Shown here: in pieces, positions 34,163 to 43,314 of the stretch
Layout of the letters: each line of letters starts with the position of its first letter
Numbering within the stretch: the stretch's first letter is position 1
Source of the DNA: Thalassotalea euphylliae
GTDB lineage: Bacteria > Pseudomonadota > Gammaproteobacteria > Enterobacterales > Alteromonadaceae
Reading direction: 5' to 3'
NCBI RefSeq assembly: GCF_003390375.1
Contig: NZ_QUOT01000001.1
Coordinates: 3,906,001-3,970,000, forward strand
DNA length: 64,000 nucleotides
Notes under the pieces: model-generated
Told to the model about the DNA's origin: nothing
The model's input: only the letters and a program-made list of their open reading frames with translations
Databases searched by the model: none
Position numbers and translations under genes: made by a program

Positions 34163-35254
34163 TTACTTTAACTTACCCTCAACACCAGCAACATAGTAAT
34201 CCATCTTACGCAGGGCGTTATCATCCATAATTTGTCCATCAGCCAATATTTCTTGCCCTTGTTGGTTAACAATAGGGCCAGTAAACGGATGGAGTTTTCC
34301 TTCGGCGATTTGTGCTGATAAGGATTGAACTTTGGCTTTCACATCAGCTGGAATCGCAGAGCTTAGTGGTGCTAATTGAGTCATATCCGCATCCATTCCA
34401 CGCCATACATCTGTTGACTGCCACGTGCCGTCTAACACTTGTTGCACACGCTTAGCGTAGAATTCCTTCCAATTGTGCACCGCCGCAGTTAAGTGGGCAG
34501 TTTTGCCGTATTCACTCATGTCTGAGTGGTAGCCAATGGCGTAAATCCCAGCGGCTTCTGCGGCTTGTAATGGCGCTGGTGAATCGGTGTGTTGGGTAAT
34601 CACATCGGCACCTTGGTCAATTAAGCTATCGGCAGCTTCGCGCTCTTTACCTGGGTCAAACCAGCTATTGACCCAAACCACTTTAACTTTGGCGTCTGGT
34701 TTAACTGATTGTAAACCAAGGGTGAAGGCATTAATACCGCGTACGACTTCAGGGATAGGAAAGGCACCGATATAACCTATAGTATCAGTTTTGCTCATAT
34801 GACCAGCGATAACACCGGTTAAATAGCGGGCTTCGTAAATACGATCGAAATAGGTGCCGACGTTTTTAGCGCGTTTATAACCCGTCGCGTGTTCAAATTT
34901 TACTTTAGGGAAGCGCTTCGCCACTTTAATCGTTGGGTTCATATAGCCAAACGAGGTGGTAAAGATTAAGTCGTGCCCACTTTTCGCCATTTGAGTGATC
35001 ACCCGCTGTGCATCGGCGCCTTCGGCAACATTTTCGACAAAGCTAGTTTCGATTTTGTCGCCAAATTTTTCCTCTAAATATAGGCGAGCTTCGTCGTGTG
35101 TGTATGTCCAGCCTGCTTCACCGGTCGGGCTAACATAAACAAAGCCCACTTTAACGTTGTTGTCTGCAGCCATAGCGCTACTCGACATTAAGCTGGCGTT
35201 TAACCCAATACCAATGCTCAGGGCTACGGCTAACTTCTTCATCACTTTTTTCAT
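34163..35254 (-). CDS. BMP-family purine/nucleoside-binding protein
   Basis: A 363-residue periplasmic substrate-binding protein of the BMP/PnrA group (PF02608). Signal peptide residues 1-29 (ending SSAMA), then VKVGFVYVSPTGEAGWTYTHDEAR, IFTTSFGYMNPTIKVAKRFP and GYIGAFPIPEVVRGINAFTLG. Group members bind nucleosides or purine bases. The permease and ATPase genes lie upstream in the same direction, and xdh and guaD are divergent, so a purine base or nucleoside is the likely ligand. GGAGCAG is well spaced for ATG 35254. A 15-unit GTTTT repeat begins about 40 bases upstream of this start. Confidence 0.88.
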   Translation of the reverse strand: MKKVMKKLAVALSIGIGLNASLMSSSAMAADNNVKVGFVYVSPTGEAGWTYTHDEARLYLEEKFGDKIETSFVENVAEGADAQRVITQMAKSGHDLIFTTSFGYMNPTIKVAKRFPKVKFEHATGYKRAKNVGTYFDRIYEARYLTGVIAGHMSKTDTIGYIGAFPIPEVVRGINAFTLGLQSVKPDAKVKVVWVNSWFDPGKEREAADSLIDQGADVITQHTDSPAPLQAAEAAGIYAIGYHSDMSEYGKTAHLTAAVHNWKEFYAKRVQQVLDGTWQSTDVWRGMDADMTQLAPLSSAIPADVKAKVQSLSAQIAEGKLHPFTGPIVNQQGQEILADGQIMDDNALRKMDYYVAGVEGKLK

Positions 35255-35295
35255 TTTTACTGCTCCATTGTAGTGAAATTTTTATTCTTAAATTT

Positions 35296-35370
35296 GTTTT
35301 GTTTTGTTTTGTTTTGTTTTGTTTTGTTTTGTTTTGTTTTGTTTTGTTTTGTTTTGTTTAGTTTTGTTTT
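35296..35370. repeat. (GTTTT)15 simple sequence repeat
   Basis: Twelve perfect GTTTT units, one GTTTA, then two GTTTT: 75 bases in the 154-base gap between permease and binding-protein genes. On the transcribed strand it reads as AAAAC units, ending about 41 bases before the binding-protein start codon. Repeats of this purity slip readily. Confidence 0.97.
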
Positions 35371-35408
35371 GTGCTGTTTTTTGAGTTGAGGCTAAGCAGA
35401 GCGAAGCA

Positions 35409-36335
35409 CTAGTGACCTTTATGCCAAGGTTTAGCCAGCGACATCGGCTCAAATAACCGCTGTTTTTGTGGATCTCTGCTGAGAATGAACAGCACAGCTA
35501 ACGTGGCAAGGTAAGGCATCATGGCAAGTAAATTACCGTCAACTGAAAGTCCTAAGCCTTGTGCGACCAAGTGCATAATGCTGGCAAAGCCAAACAAATA
35601 AGCGCCAAGCATTACGCGCTCAACTCGCCAACTGGCGAATACCACTAAGGCCAGCGCAATCCAGCCGCGACCTGCGGTCATGTTTTCCGTCCAAAGTGGG
35701 GTATAAGCCAGTGATAAGTAGGCGCCTGCGATACCGGCTAGCGCGCCGCCGAACATTACAGCTAAATAACGAATACTCATTACTGGTAAGCCTAAGTTAC
35801 TGGCAACACTTGGGTTTTCACCCACAGCACGGACAGCAAGCCCAGCTCTGTGGTGCTTAAAAAACAGGTAGGCGAGAATCACTAACACCCAACTGAGATA
35901 GACAATGGCGTCTTGTGCAAACAGGGCTTTACCAATAACTGGAATAGCAGCTAAGCCGTCAATGGTTAATGCAGGTAAGGCGGTCACGGTTTTACCTTCG
36001 TAATCGGCGCCAATAAATGCGGACAAGCCGGTTGCTAAAATAGTTAGGGCAAGGCCTGCGGCTACTTGGCTAGCGTTTAAATGCAGCGCAATAAAGGCAA
36101 AGGCAAGCGATATTAGCACCCCCGTCAGCGCCGCAGCGCCAAAGCCAATTAAAAAGCTGTCGCTGTGATACATGGCAATAAAGCCAGCAACGGCGCCAAG
36201 TAGCATCATGCCCTCTTGGCCCAAGTTCAGTACGCCGCTCTTTTCACAGATAATTTCACCTAAGGCAACCAAGAGTAGTGGTGTACCGGTGCGAATAGTG
36301 GCATATAAAATATTGGTAATTAGTTCGATATCCAT
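35409..36335 (-). CDS. BMP-type ABC importer permease 2
   Basis: A 308-residue membrane permease (BPD_transp_2 family, NupQ/YufQ-like) with eight or more membrane segments. TGTPLLLVALGEIICEKSGVLNLGQEGMMLLGAVAGFIA is the family start, and AVGENPSVASNLGLPV is the cytoplasmic coupling region. It pairs with the permease encoded just upstream (5-base gap). Together with the ATPase and binding protein it forms a purine/nucleoside importer. Confidence 0.9.
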   Translation of the reverse strand: MDIELITNILYATIRTGTPLLLVALGEIICEKSGVLNLGQEGMMLLGAVAGFIAMYHSDSFLIGFGAAALTGVLISLAFAFIALHLNASQVAAGLALTILATGLSAFIGADYEGKTVTALPALTIDGLAAIPVIGKALFAQDAIVYLSWVLVILAYLFFKHHRAGLAVRAVGENPSVASNLGLPVMSIRYLAVMFGGALAGIAGAYLSLAYTPLWTENMTAGRGWIALALVVFASWRVERVMLGAYLFGFASIMHLVAQGLGLSVDGNLLAMMPYLATLAVLFILSRDPQKQRLFEPMSLAKPWHKGH

Positions 36336-36340
36336 AACGG

Positions 36341-37456
36341 TTATTCCTGAGCTTGTGGAGCAAGAGAAGACGAGGTGTTGTCTGCGCTGTTGCTTTTGTC
36401 AAAACGTTTAAAGCGGACGCGATAGCGGATTAATACATCGCAAGACAGTAAGAAAAACAGCATAAGTCCCTGAAAAATTCCGGTGATAGCATTAGGTAGA
36501 CCAAGCTCAATTTGTGCCATTTCACCGCCCATATAGATAAGCCCCATTAGTAGGCCCGCTAAGGTGATGCCAACCGGGTGTAAGCGCCCTAAAAACGCGA
36601 CAATAATGGCCGCGTAGCCATAGCCAGGTGAAATTTGCGGGACTAGCTGACCAATTGGCCCCGCCACTTCGCCAGCTCCGGCTAAACCTGCCAACGCACC
36701 GCACACTAACAATACTAGGGTGACGAGTTTAGTTTGATTAAAACCAGCCATTTTTGCTGCCGACGGGTCTTGCCCCAACACTTGGGTTTGAAAACCCAGA
36801 AAACTCTTACTGATAAACAGCCAGCTAAGCGCCATCGCGATAGCGCAAAATACTAAGCCTAAGTGCAATCGGGTGTCAGCAAATAACACAGGCAATAAAG
36901 TACTGTCGCCAAACAGCGCACTTTCAGGGAAGTTAAAGCCATCCGGATCTTTAAGTGGCCCATGCACTGCCCACAATAAAATATTCAAAGCAATGTAATT
37001 CATCATAATAGTGACGAGAATTTCATTGGTGTTTAAACGCAACTTCATAAAGGCGGCAAGCGCTGCCCAGCCTATACCGCCTGCAATGCCAGCGAGTAGC
37101 GTTAACGGCATGGCCCAAATACTGTCAGAATGCACGAATAAGGTTGCTACGGCAGATGCGGCGACACCGCCCATCAGTAATTGGCCTTCGGCACCGATAT
37201 TCCACACCGAGGCGCGAAAACACAGCGCTAGGCCATAAGCACACAGTAAAATAGGAATGGTTTTCACCAGTAACTCGCTGATGCCATACCAGTCAGCAAT
37301 TGGCGCGATAAAAAATGTGTATAAGGCTTCACTTGGTGATTGGCCTAGTGCGGCAAATAAAATATAGCCAGTGAGCAGGGTCAGCAGCACGGCAAGCAAT
37401 GGTGAACTATAGCCCCAAACAGTAGAATGCTGAACACGGGCTTCTAGGCGGATCAT
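36341..37456 (-). CDS. BMP-type ABC importer permease 1
   Basis: A 371-residue permease of the NupP/YufP type. Membrane segments begin near residue 17, and the family motif RASVWNIGAEGQLLMGGVAA is at about 82-101. The N-terminus overlaps the end of the ATPase gene by 4 bases (ATGA-type coupling), showing operon translation. A Ser/Asn-rich C-terminal tail (NSADNTSSSLAPQAQE) is not part of the membrane domain. Confidence 0.9.
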   Translation of the reverse strand: MIRLEARVQHSTVWGYSSPLLAVLLTLLTGYILFAALGQSPSEALYTFFIAPIADWYGISELLVKTIPILLCAYGLALCFRASVWNIGAEGQLLMGGVAASAVATLFVHSDSIWAMPLTLLAGIAGGIGWAALAAFMKLRLNTNEILVTIMMNYIALNILLWAVHGPLKDPDGFNFPESALFGDSTLLPVLFADTRLHLGLVFCAIAMALSWLFISKSFLGFQTQVLGQDPSAAKMAGFNQTKLVTLVLLVCGALAGLAGAGEVAGPIGQLVPQISPGYGYAAIIVAFLGRLHPVGITLAGLLMGLIYMGGEMAQIELGLPNAITGIFQGLMLFFLLSCDVLIRYRVRFKRFDKSNSADNTSSSLAPQAQE

Positions 37457-39078
37457 AAACTAGCTCCTGATGAAGTTTGTGGCTTAGTTGGCAAAGGAAC
37501 AACCTTGCCATCAGATACGTGTGCTGCCGATGGTGCTGCTCTTGGCAAGCCAAAATCTCCGGCCATCCAACGGCCTAACAAGGGTAAAGGGACTTCGTCT
37601 GTTGGCAGAAAAGGGGAGAGCTTGCCATCACAAATGGCGCCAAGGCGATCGCAAATTTTGTATAGCTCATCCAAGTCTTCAGAAATCACTAGTACCGCAC
37701 AGCCTTGATCGCGCAACTTAATAATCGCTTGATGAATGGCGACTTGAGCGCCAATATCCACACCCCACGTAGGATGCGACATCAACAAAAACTTAGGGGC
37801 TTGCTCAATTTCACGGCCAATAATAAATTTTTGTAAATTACCGCCAGATAAGCTCACTGCTTGGCTATGGTTACCTGCGGCTTTCACTTTGTATTTGTCG
37901 ATGATTTTGTTGGCGAGCGCTTTGATCTTGTTTTGTTTCAGTATGCCTTTGTCGAATAACCCTTTACCTACTAAACCATGGTCAAAACTGGTCAGTAAGG
38001 CATTTTGGCATAAATCCATTTCTGGCACGGCGCCTCGCCCCAAGCGATCTTCAGGTACAAAGGCAAGGCCCAAACGTCGGCGCTTAAGGGGAGACATGGC
38101 ATCAACAACTTGATTGCCAAAGCGAATGGCAGAAGATTTAGCGTTAGTTTGCTCACCAGATAACGCCTTTAATAGCTCTTCTTGGCCATTGCCCGCCACG
38201 CCTGCAATACCCACAATTTCACCAGGTTTGACACTGAGGTTGATGTTTTGCAGAGCAATATCAAATAAGCCCTCAGGCGTTGTTGATAATTCACTGACGC
38301 TAACAAAGTCGTCAATACCATCACTTAGTTGAGCGCGTTGCTTATCATTGCTGATCGGCGTGTCATCACCCACCATCATGCGAGCCATGGCTTCAGGTGT
38401 TTCTTGTTTGGGGGAGCAATGCCCGCTGACCTTGCCAGCGCGTAAAATCGTGGCGCTGTCACATAGCTCTGCAACTTCATGTAGTTTGTGGCTAATAAAG
38501 AGTACAGAACAACCTTGCTGTTTTAGTTGACGTAGCGTTTTGAAAAGCGCTTGAACTTCTTGTGGCGTTAGTACCGATGTAGGTTCATCTAAAATGAGTA
38601 GCTGAATGTCGAGTAATAAACAGCGGACAATTTCAACACGCTGGCGCTCGCCTGTTGATAAGGTGGAAATGCGGCGCTCAGGATCGAGTGGCATGCCATA
38701 TTGCTCTGATGTTGCTTTGATCCGGCTGGCAAGCGTTGCCGGTTGACCCGCTTGCTCACCGAGCGCTAAGGCAATATTTTCAGCGATGGTTAAACTTTCG
38801 AATAATGAAAAGTGTTGAAACACCATACCGATACCTAAGGCGCGCGCATCGGCAGGTTCATTGATCGATGCTACTCGACCATTCCATAAAATTTCACCTT
38901 GGTCAGGTTTGACCACGCCGTAAAGAATTTTCATCAACGTGCTTTTGCCAGCACCGTTTTCACCGAGCAAGGCATGAATTTCGCCATGCTTTATTTGCAG
39001 TTCAATATCGTCATTAGCTTTGCAACCAGGATATTGTTTGCTAATTCCCTGCATTAATAGCCGATTCTCGTTCTTCAT
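37453..39078 (-). CDS. BMP-type ABC importer ATPase (two ABC domains)
   Basis: A protein of about 541 residues with two fused ABC domains, like NupO/YufO and RbsA. Domain 1 has Walker A GENGAGKST, signature LSTGERQRVEIVRCL and Walker B LLILDEPTSVLT. Domain 2 has a degenerate Walker A (GVAGNGQEELLKAL) and signature SLSGGNLQKFIIGREI, the usual asymmetry of this group. ATG 39078 is chosen; an in-frame GTG at 39087 is possible and neither has a strong ribosome site. First gene of the importer operon, divergent from xdhA, with a RutR-type operator about 60 bases upstream. Confidence 0.91.
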   Translation of the reverse strand: MKNENRLLMQGISKQYPGCKANDDIELQIKHGEIHALLGENGAGKSTLMKILYGVVKPDQGEILWNGRVASINEPADARALGIGMVFQHFSLFESLTIAENIALALGEQAGQPATLASRIKATSEQYGMPLDPERRISTLSTGERQRVEIVRCLLLDIQLLILDEPTSVLTPQEVQALFKTLRQLKQQGCSVLFISHKLHEVAELCDSATILRAGKVSGHCSPKQETPEAMARMMVGDDTPISNDKQRAQLSDGIDDFVSVSELSTTPEGLFDIALQNINLSVKPGEIVGIAGVAGNGQEELLKALSGEQTNAKSSAIRFGNQVVDAMSPLKRRRLGLAFVPEDRLGRGAVPEMDLCQNALLTSFDHGLVGKGLFDKGILKQNKIKALANKIIDKYKVKAAGNHSQAVSLSGGNLQKFIIGREIEQAPKFLLMSHPTWGVDIGAQVAIHQAIIKLRDQGCAVLVISEDLDELYKICDRLGAICDGKLSPFLPTDEVPLPLLGRWMAGDFGLPRAAPSAAHVSDGKVVPLPTKPQTSSGASL

Positions 39079-39136
39079 GTGTAACACCCAATAGCAGACT
39101 GATTTGCAAAATTAGTCAATTGCCTAATACTTAATA

Positions 39137-39152
39137 TTGACCGATCGGTCAT
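39137..39152. promoter_or_regulatory. RutR-type operator between importer and xdh operons
   Basis: TTGACCGATCGGTCAT contains the perfect 14-base palindrome TGACCGATCGGTCA. It is the best-formed of the four sites and sits between two divergent purine operons. A half-site TTGACCA follows at 39177-39183. Confidence 0.7.
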
Positions 39153-39281
39153 GTTTGGTATGGGTTGTGCAATAACTTGACCAATAATTAATTTTTTTCT
39201 TGAAGGTTTTGCTCTGAAAAAAATTAAAAATAATCACAAGCCACTGAAAATAAAGGGCTTGATAGAATGAAGGAAGGTAAT

Positions 39282-40901
39282 GTGATTCGGTTTTTAGTTA
39301 ACGACACACCAATAACACTGGAAGAGTGTGCACCAAGTCTCACCGTTTTGGACTGGCTTCGCACCAAAGTGGGGAAAACGGGCACTAAAGAAGGGTGCGC
39401 AACAGGTGATTGCGGTGCGTGTACGGTATTAGTTGGCCAATACGTAAACAACGCATCAGGTGAGCGTGTTTGGCAATATCAGGCAATTAATAGCTGCTTG
39501 CTATTGGTGGGTAATGCCCATGGCAAACACATTGTTACCGTCGAGGCGTTAACGGAACAACTATCGCCATTGGTTGAAGCGACACTTGACCAACTGCACC
39601 CAGTACAGCGTGCCATAGTTGAATGCCACGGCTCACAGTGCGGTTTCTGCACGCCGGGGGTGGTGATGAGCTTAATGGCGCTATATCTGAATCACGAAAA
39701 CTACCCGGGCAAGCAAACGGTTATTCATGCCTTGGGCGGTAATTTATGCCGCTGTACGGGCTATCGTCCAATTCTAGACGCTGCCGAGAAAATGTACCAA
39801 TACCCAAGAGTTGAGCGTCTGTGGCACAGCCAAATGGAACAAACAGAACAGCATTTGAACAACAGCGATTCAACGCCATTTCTTTGTACGTCTTTACCTG
39901 ATGACTCGCTTGCTGACAAACAACTACCTGAAAACCAGCAAAGGTTTTTCTATCTACCGCAAACGGCCGCTGAGCTGATCGCACTCAAAAACCAGTATCC
40001 AGAAGCTCAGTTGGTGGCAGGTGCAACAGATTACGCGATAGAGCTTAGCCAGCAACTTGTACAACCTCAAATTCTGATTTCGGTTAGCCAAGCTACTGAG
40101 CTATCGCAATTGAACATCACTGAAGACGCCTTAGAAATTGGTGCGGCACTGCCTTATCGTCAGTTTGTTGATACCTTTTGCCAAGAATATCCAGAAGCGA
40201 AAGAGTTATTTGAGCGTTTGGGCTCAGAGCAAGTACGCAGTGCTGGCACATTAGGAGGGAGTTTAGGTAATGCCTCGCCTATTGGTGATCCTGCGCCGCT
40301 GCTGATTGCGCTTAATGCGACGATGGAGCTGGAATCAAGCCAAGGCTCAAGAAAAATCGCGGTAGAAGACTTTTTTACCGGTTATCGGGCAACAGTGTTA
40401 GCGCCTGATGAAGTGATTACTAAAGTAATTGTCCCTAAGCGACCAGCGGCAATGAAACTCGCCTGTCACAAAGTGTCTAAACGTTTAGAAGATGATATTT
40501 CAACCGTGTGTTTAGTACTGGCGGTGACGCTTGATGCTGAACACACACAAATCAACTTAGCACGTTGTGCTATGGGGGGGATGGCTGCAGTTCCCGCACG
40601 GGCAAGTCACATTGAACAAGCGTTAATTGGTCAACCTTATGTTGCTGATAGCTTTACACAAGCGGGTGCTGTCGTTGCGCAAGATTTCTCGCCAATGTCG
40701 GATGTAAGAGCCAGCAGCGATTATCGCTTAACCGTTAGCCAGAACTTGTTAACCCGTATCGGTATTGAGTTTTGTCAGGCAATTGCTGTTACTCAAATCG
40801 CAGCCAATGAAGCAGTACTAGATTCCGCGCCGCAATCTACATCAGAAACACTGTCAGCACCAGCTAAACTAACGACGAGGATTTCCCATGCGTCACTTTG
40901 A
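39282..40901 (+). CDS. xdhA: Xanthine dehydrogenase small subunit (Fe-S/FAD)
   Basis: Electron-transfer subunit of xanthine dehydrogenase. The N-terminus has two [2Fe-2S] clusters: plant-type GCATGDCGACTVL and the helical cluster QCGFCTPG...LCRCTGYRPI. The FAD domain follows (about 200-500), with QLVAGATDYAIELSQ and SAGTLGGSLGNASPIGD. I prefer GTG 39282 (giving MIRFLVNDTPI, like other XdhA starts, with AGGAAGG just upstream); ATG 39267 would add five residues and lacks a ribosome site. It overlaps xdhB by 14 bases. First gene of an eight-gene purine operon. Confidence 0.92.
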   Translation: MIRFLVNDTPITLEECAPSLTVLDWLRTKVGKTGTKEGCATGDCGACTVLVGQYVNNASGERVWQYQAINSCLLLVGNAHGKHIVTVEALTEQLSPLVEATLDQLHPVQRAIVECHGSQCGFCTPGVVMSLMALYLNHENYPGKQTVIHALGGNLCRCTGYRPILDAAEKMYQYPRVERLWHSQMEQTEQHLNNSDSTPFLCTSLPDDSLADKQLPENQQRFFYLPQTAAELIALKNQYPEAQLVAGATDYAIELSQQLVQPQILISVSQATELSQLNITEDALEIGAALPYRQFVDTFCQEYPEAKELFERLGSEQVRSAGTLGGSLGNASPIGDPAPLLIALNATMELESSQGSRKIAVEDFFTGYRATVLAPDEVITKVIVPKRPAAMKLACHKVSKRLEDDISTVCLVLAVTLDAEHTQINLARCAMGGMAAVPARASHIEQALIGQPYVADSFTQAGAVVAQDFSPMSDVRASSDYRLTVSQNLLTRIGIEFCQAIAVTQIAANEAVLDSAPQSTSETLSAPAKLTTRISHASL

Positions 40902-43314
40902 AACCACTCAGTCAGATAGTAAACGCGGTGCTATTGGCCAATCGAAACACCATGATAGTGCCATTAAGCAAGTATGTGGCTCTGCCAATTATATTGACGA
41001 CAACCCTGAGCCCGCCGGCTGCTTGCACGCCTACCCAGTCACGGCGCCTTTTACTTCAGGCATCATTAAAGGGGTTGATACTAGCAAAGCACAAGCCATA
41101 GCTGGCGTTAAACGCATTTTCTCGGCTAAAGATGTGCCGGGAAAAATTGATATCGGGCCTATTTTTGCAGGGGATTTACTGCTCGCCAGCGATGAAATTG
41201 AGTTTCATCACCAGCCAGTGTTGCTGGTGGTTGCTGACAGCTATGAAACCGCACGCCGAGCCGCTCGCTTAGTGGAATTCGATTTTCAAGAGCAAGAGGC
41301 CACAACCGACATTGAAACGGCAATTGCTGATAAAAACTGGGTTAGACCACCGCATGCACTGACCAGAGGCGATGCTCAAGCAGCAATTGCACAGGCTCAG
41401 CATGAAATAAACGGTGAAATGCATATTGGCGGCCAAGAGCATTTTTACTTGGAAGGGCAAGTAGCGATGGCACAGCCCAATGGTGATGGTGGCATATTCG
41501 TTCAATGTTCAACCCAACACCCAACTGAGGTACAGCATTTAATTGCTAAAGTGTTAGCTCAGCCATTTCATTTTGTCACGGTTGAAATGCGCCGAATGGG
41601 TGGGGCATTTGGTGGTAAAGAAACACAAGCGGCGCCTTGGGCATGCTTGGCAGCATTAGCCAGTTATCACTTAAACTGCGCGGTAAAACTGCGCTTGGCT
41701 CGGGCAGATGATTTTCGCCTAACCGGCAAGCGTCATCCATTTTTTAACCGCTATAAAGTTGGCTTTGATGAGCAGGGCGTTATTGCCGGCGCAGATATTG
41801 AAGTGAATGGTTACTGCGGTTATTCGCCTGATTTATCGGATGCCATTGTTGACCGTGCCATGTTCCATGCCGATAACGCTTATTATTATCCTGCGGCTAA
41901 AATTAGCGGTCATCGCTGTAAAGTGAATACCGTAAGCCATACCGCTTTTCGCGGCTTTGGCGGCCCACAAGGGATGATGGTTGCAGAGCAAATTGTTGAT
42001 GATATTGCCGCAGCACTGGGCAAAGATCCACTCACTGTACGCAAAGCCAATTTGTATCAACAAGGTCGGTCAACCACCCCTTATCATCAAGAAGTTGAGC
42101 AGCATGTATTGATTGATATGATTGAGCAGGTTGAACAGCAGGCCGATTATTGGCAGCGTAAAGCTGACATTAAAGCGTTTAACCAAACCTCGCCAATCAT
42201 CAAAAAAGGTTTGGCATTAACCCCAGTAAAGTTTGGTATCTCATTTACCGTACAGCATTTAAATCAAGCCGGTGCCTTAGTAAATGTTTACTCTGATGGT
42301 TCGATTCACCTAAATCACGGCGGCACCGAAATGGGGCAGGGGCTTAACACTAAAGTGGCGCAGGTGGTGGCACATGCATTTGGCGTTGAGTTAGACAAGG
42401 TGGGTATTACTGCTACACGTACCGACAAAGTGCCGAATACTTCGCCAACGGCGGCCTCAAGCGGTACAGATTTAAATGGTATGGCAGCGCTTAATGCCGC
42501 AAATACCATTAAAGCGAGATTAACCGAATTTATCGCTAAGCACTTTTCGGTGGAGCAAGCCAGCATCCGCTTTTGCGATAACACTGTGTATCACGACAAA
42601 GGTGAGTTGAGCTTTGATGAATTGGCGGGCTTAGCGTATTTAAATCGTATTTCGTTGTCATCAACCGGTTATTACGCGACACCGAAAATTCACTACGATC
42701 GCGAACAAGCCAAAGGTCGCCCGTTTTTTTACTACGCCCATGGTGTTGCGCTTGCCGAAGTGGAGGTGGACACCTTAACTGGAGAAAACACCGTCACTCG
42801 TGCCGATATTTTGCACGATGTTGGCCATTCACTAAATCCAGCTTTGGATATTGGCCAGATTGAAGGGGCATTTGTGCAAGGTATGGGCTGGTTAACGACC
42901 GAAGATTTAGTTTGGAATAAGCAAGGTCAGCTAGCCAGTTTTAACCCTGCAACCTATAAAATCCCAGCTATTGGCGACACGCCTGCGGAATTTAACGTTA
43001 GCCTTTATCAGTCAGCGAACCCTGAGGCGTCGGTCTTTCGCTCAAAAGCGGTAGGTGAGCCACCATTTATGCTCGCCATTAGCGTTTGGAGTGCTATTCG
43101 TGATGCGGTGAGCAGTGTCGCCAACTACCAATGTAAGCCAAGGCTAGACACTCCTGCAACACCTGAGCGAGTGCTGGCGGCAGTGCAAGCGGCACAAGCA
43201 TTTAGTCAAGCTGATACCAGTCATTCGCAAGCTGAGCCGTCGCAACTAAATCAATCGCAGCATAGTCAGTCGCTAAAGGCTAAGAAAAAAGATGAGGAGG
43301 TGACATATGAATAG
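40888..43314 (+). CDS. xdhB: Xanthine dehydrogenase molybdopterin subunit
   Basis: Catalytic subunit: hydroxylates hypoxanthine and xanthine to urate at a molybdenum centre. The 808 residues show cofactor-binding motifs MGGAFGGKE, HTAFRGFGGPQGM and HGGTEMGQGLNTK, and the catalytic glutamate in VGEPPFMLA. The last 40 residues are an unusual Ser/Gln-rich tail (SQADTSHSQAEPSQLNQSQ then KAKKKDEEV) beyond the normal fold. It overlaps xdhA and xdhC, so translation is coupled. Confidence 0.95.
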   Translation: MRHFETTQSDSKRGAIGQSKHHDSAIKQVCGSANYIDDNPEPAGCLHAYPVTAPFTSGIIKGVDTSKAQAIAGVKRIFSAKDVPGKIDIGPIFAGDLLLASDEIEFHHQPVLLVVADSYETARRAARLVEFDFQEQEATTDIETAIADKNWVRPPHALTRGDAQAAIAQAQHEINGEMHIGGQEHFYLEGQVAMAQPNGDGGIFVQCSTQHPTEVQHLIAKVLAQPFHFVTVEMRRMGGAFGGKETQAAPWACLAALASYHLNCAVKLRLARADDFRLTGKRHPFFNRYKVGFDEQGVIAGADIEVNGYCGYSPDLSDAIVDRAMFHADNAYYYPAAKISGHRCKVNTVSHTAFRGFGGPQGMMVAEQIVDDIAAALGKDPLTVRKANLYQQGRSTTPYHQEVEQHVLIDMIEQVEQQADYWQRKADIKAFNQTSPIIKKGLALTPVKFGISFTVQHLNQAGALVNVYSDGSIHLNHGGTEMGQGLNTKVAQVVAHAFGVELDKVGITATRTDKVPNTSPTAASSGTDLNGMAALNAANTIKARLTEFIAKHFSVEQASIRFCDNTVYHDKGELSFDELAGLAYLNRISLSSTGYYATPKIHYDREQAKGRPFFYYAHGVALAEVEVDTLTGENTVTRADILHDVGHSLNPALDIGQIEGAFVQGMGWLTTEDLVWNKQGQLASFNPATYKIPAIGDTPAEFNVSLYQSANPEASVFRSKAVGEPPFMLAISVWSAIRDAVSSVANYQCKPRLDTPATPERVLAAVQAAQAFSQADTSHSQAEPSQLNQSQHSQSLKAKKKDEEVTYE

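Noticed and set aside
35296..35370. Possible CRISPR array
   Set aside because: The 5-base units are contiguous with no spacers; it is a simple sequence repeat.
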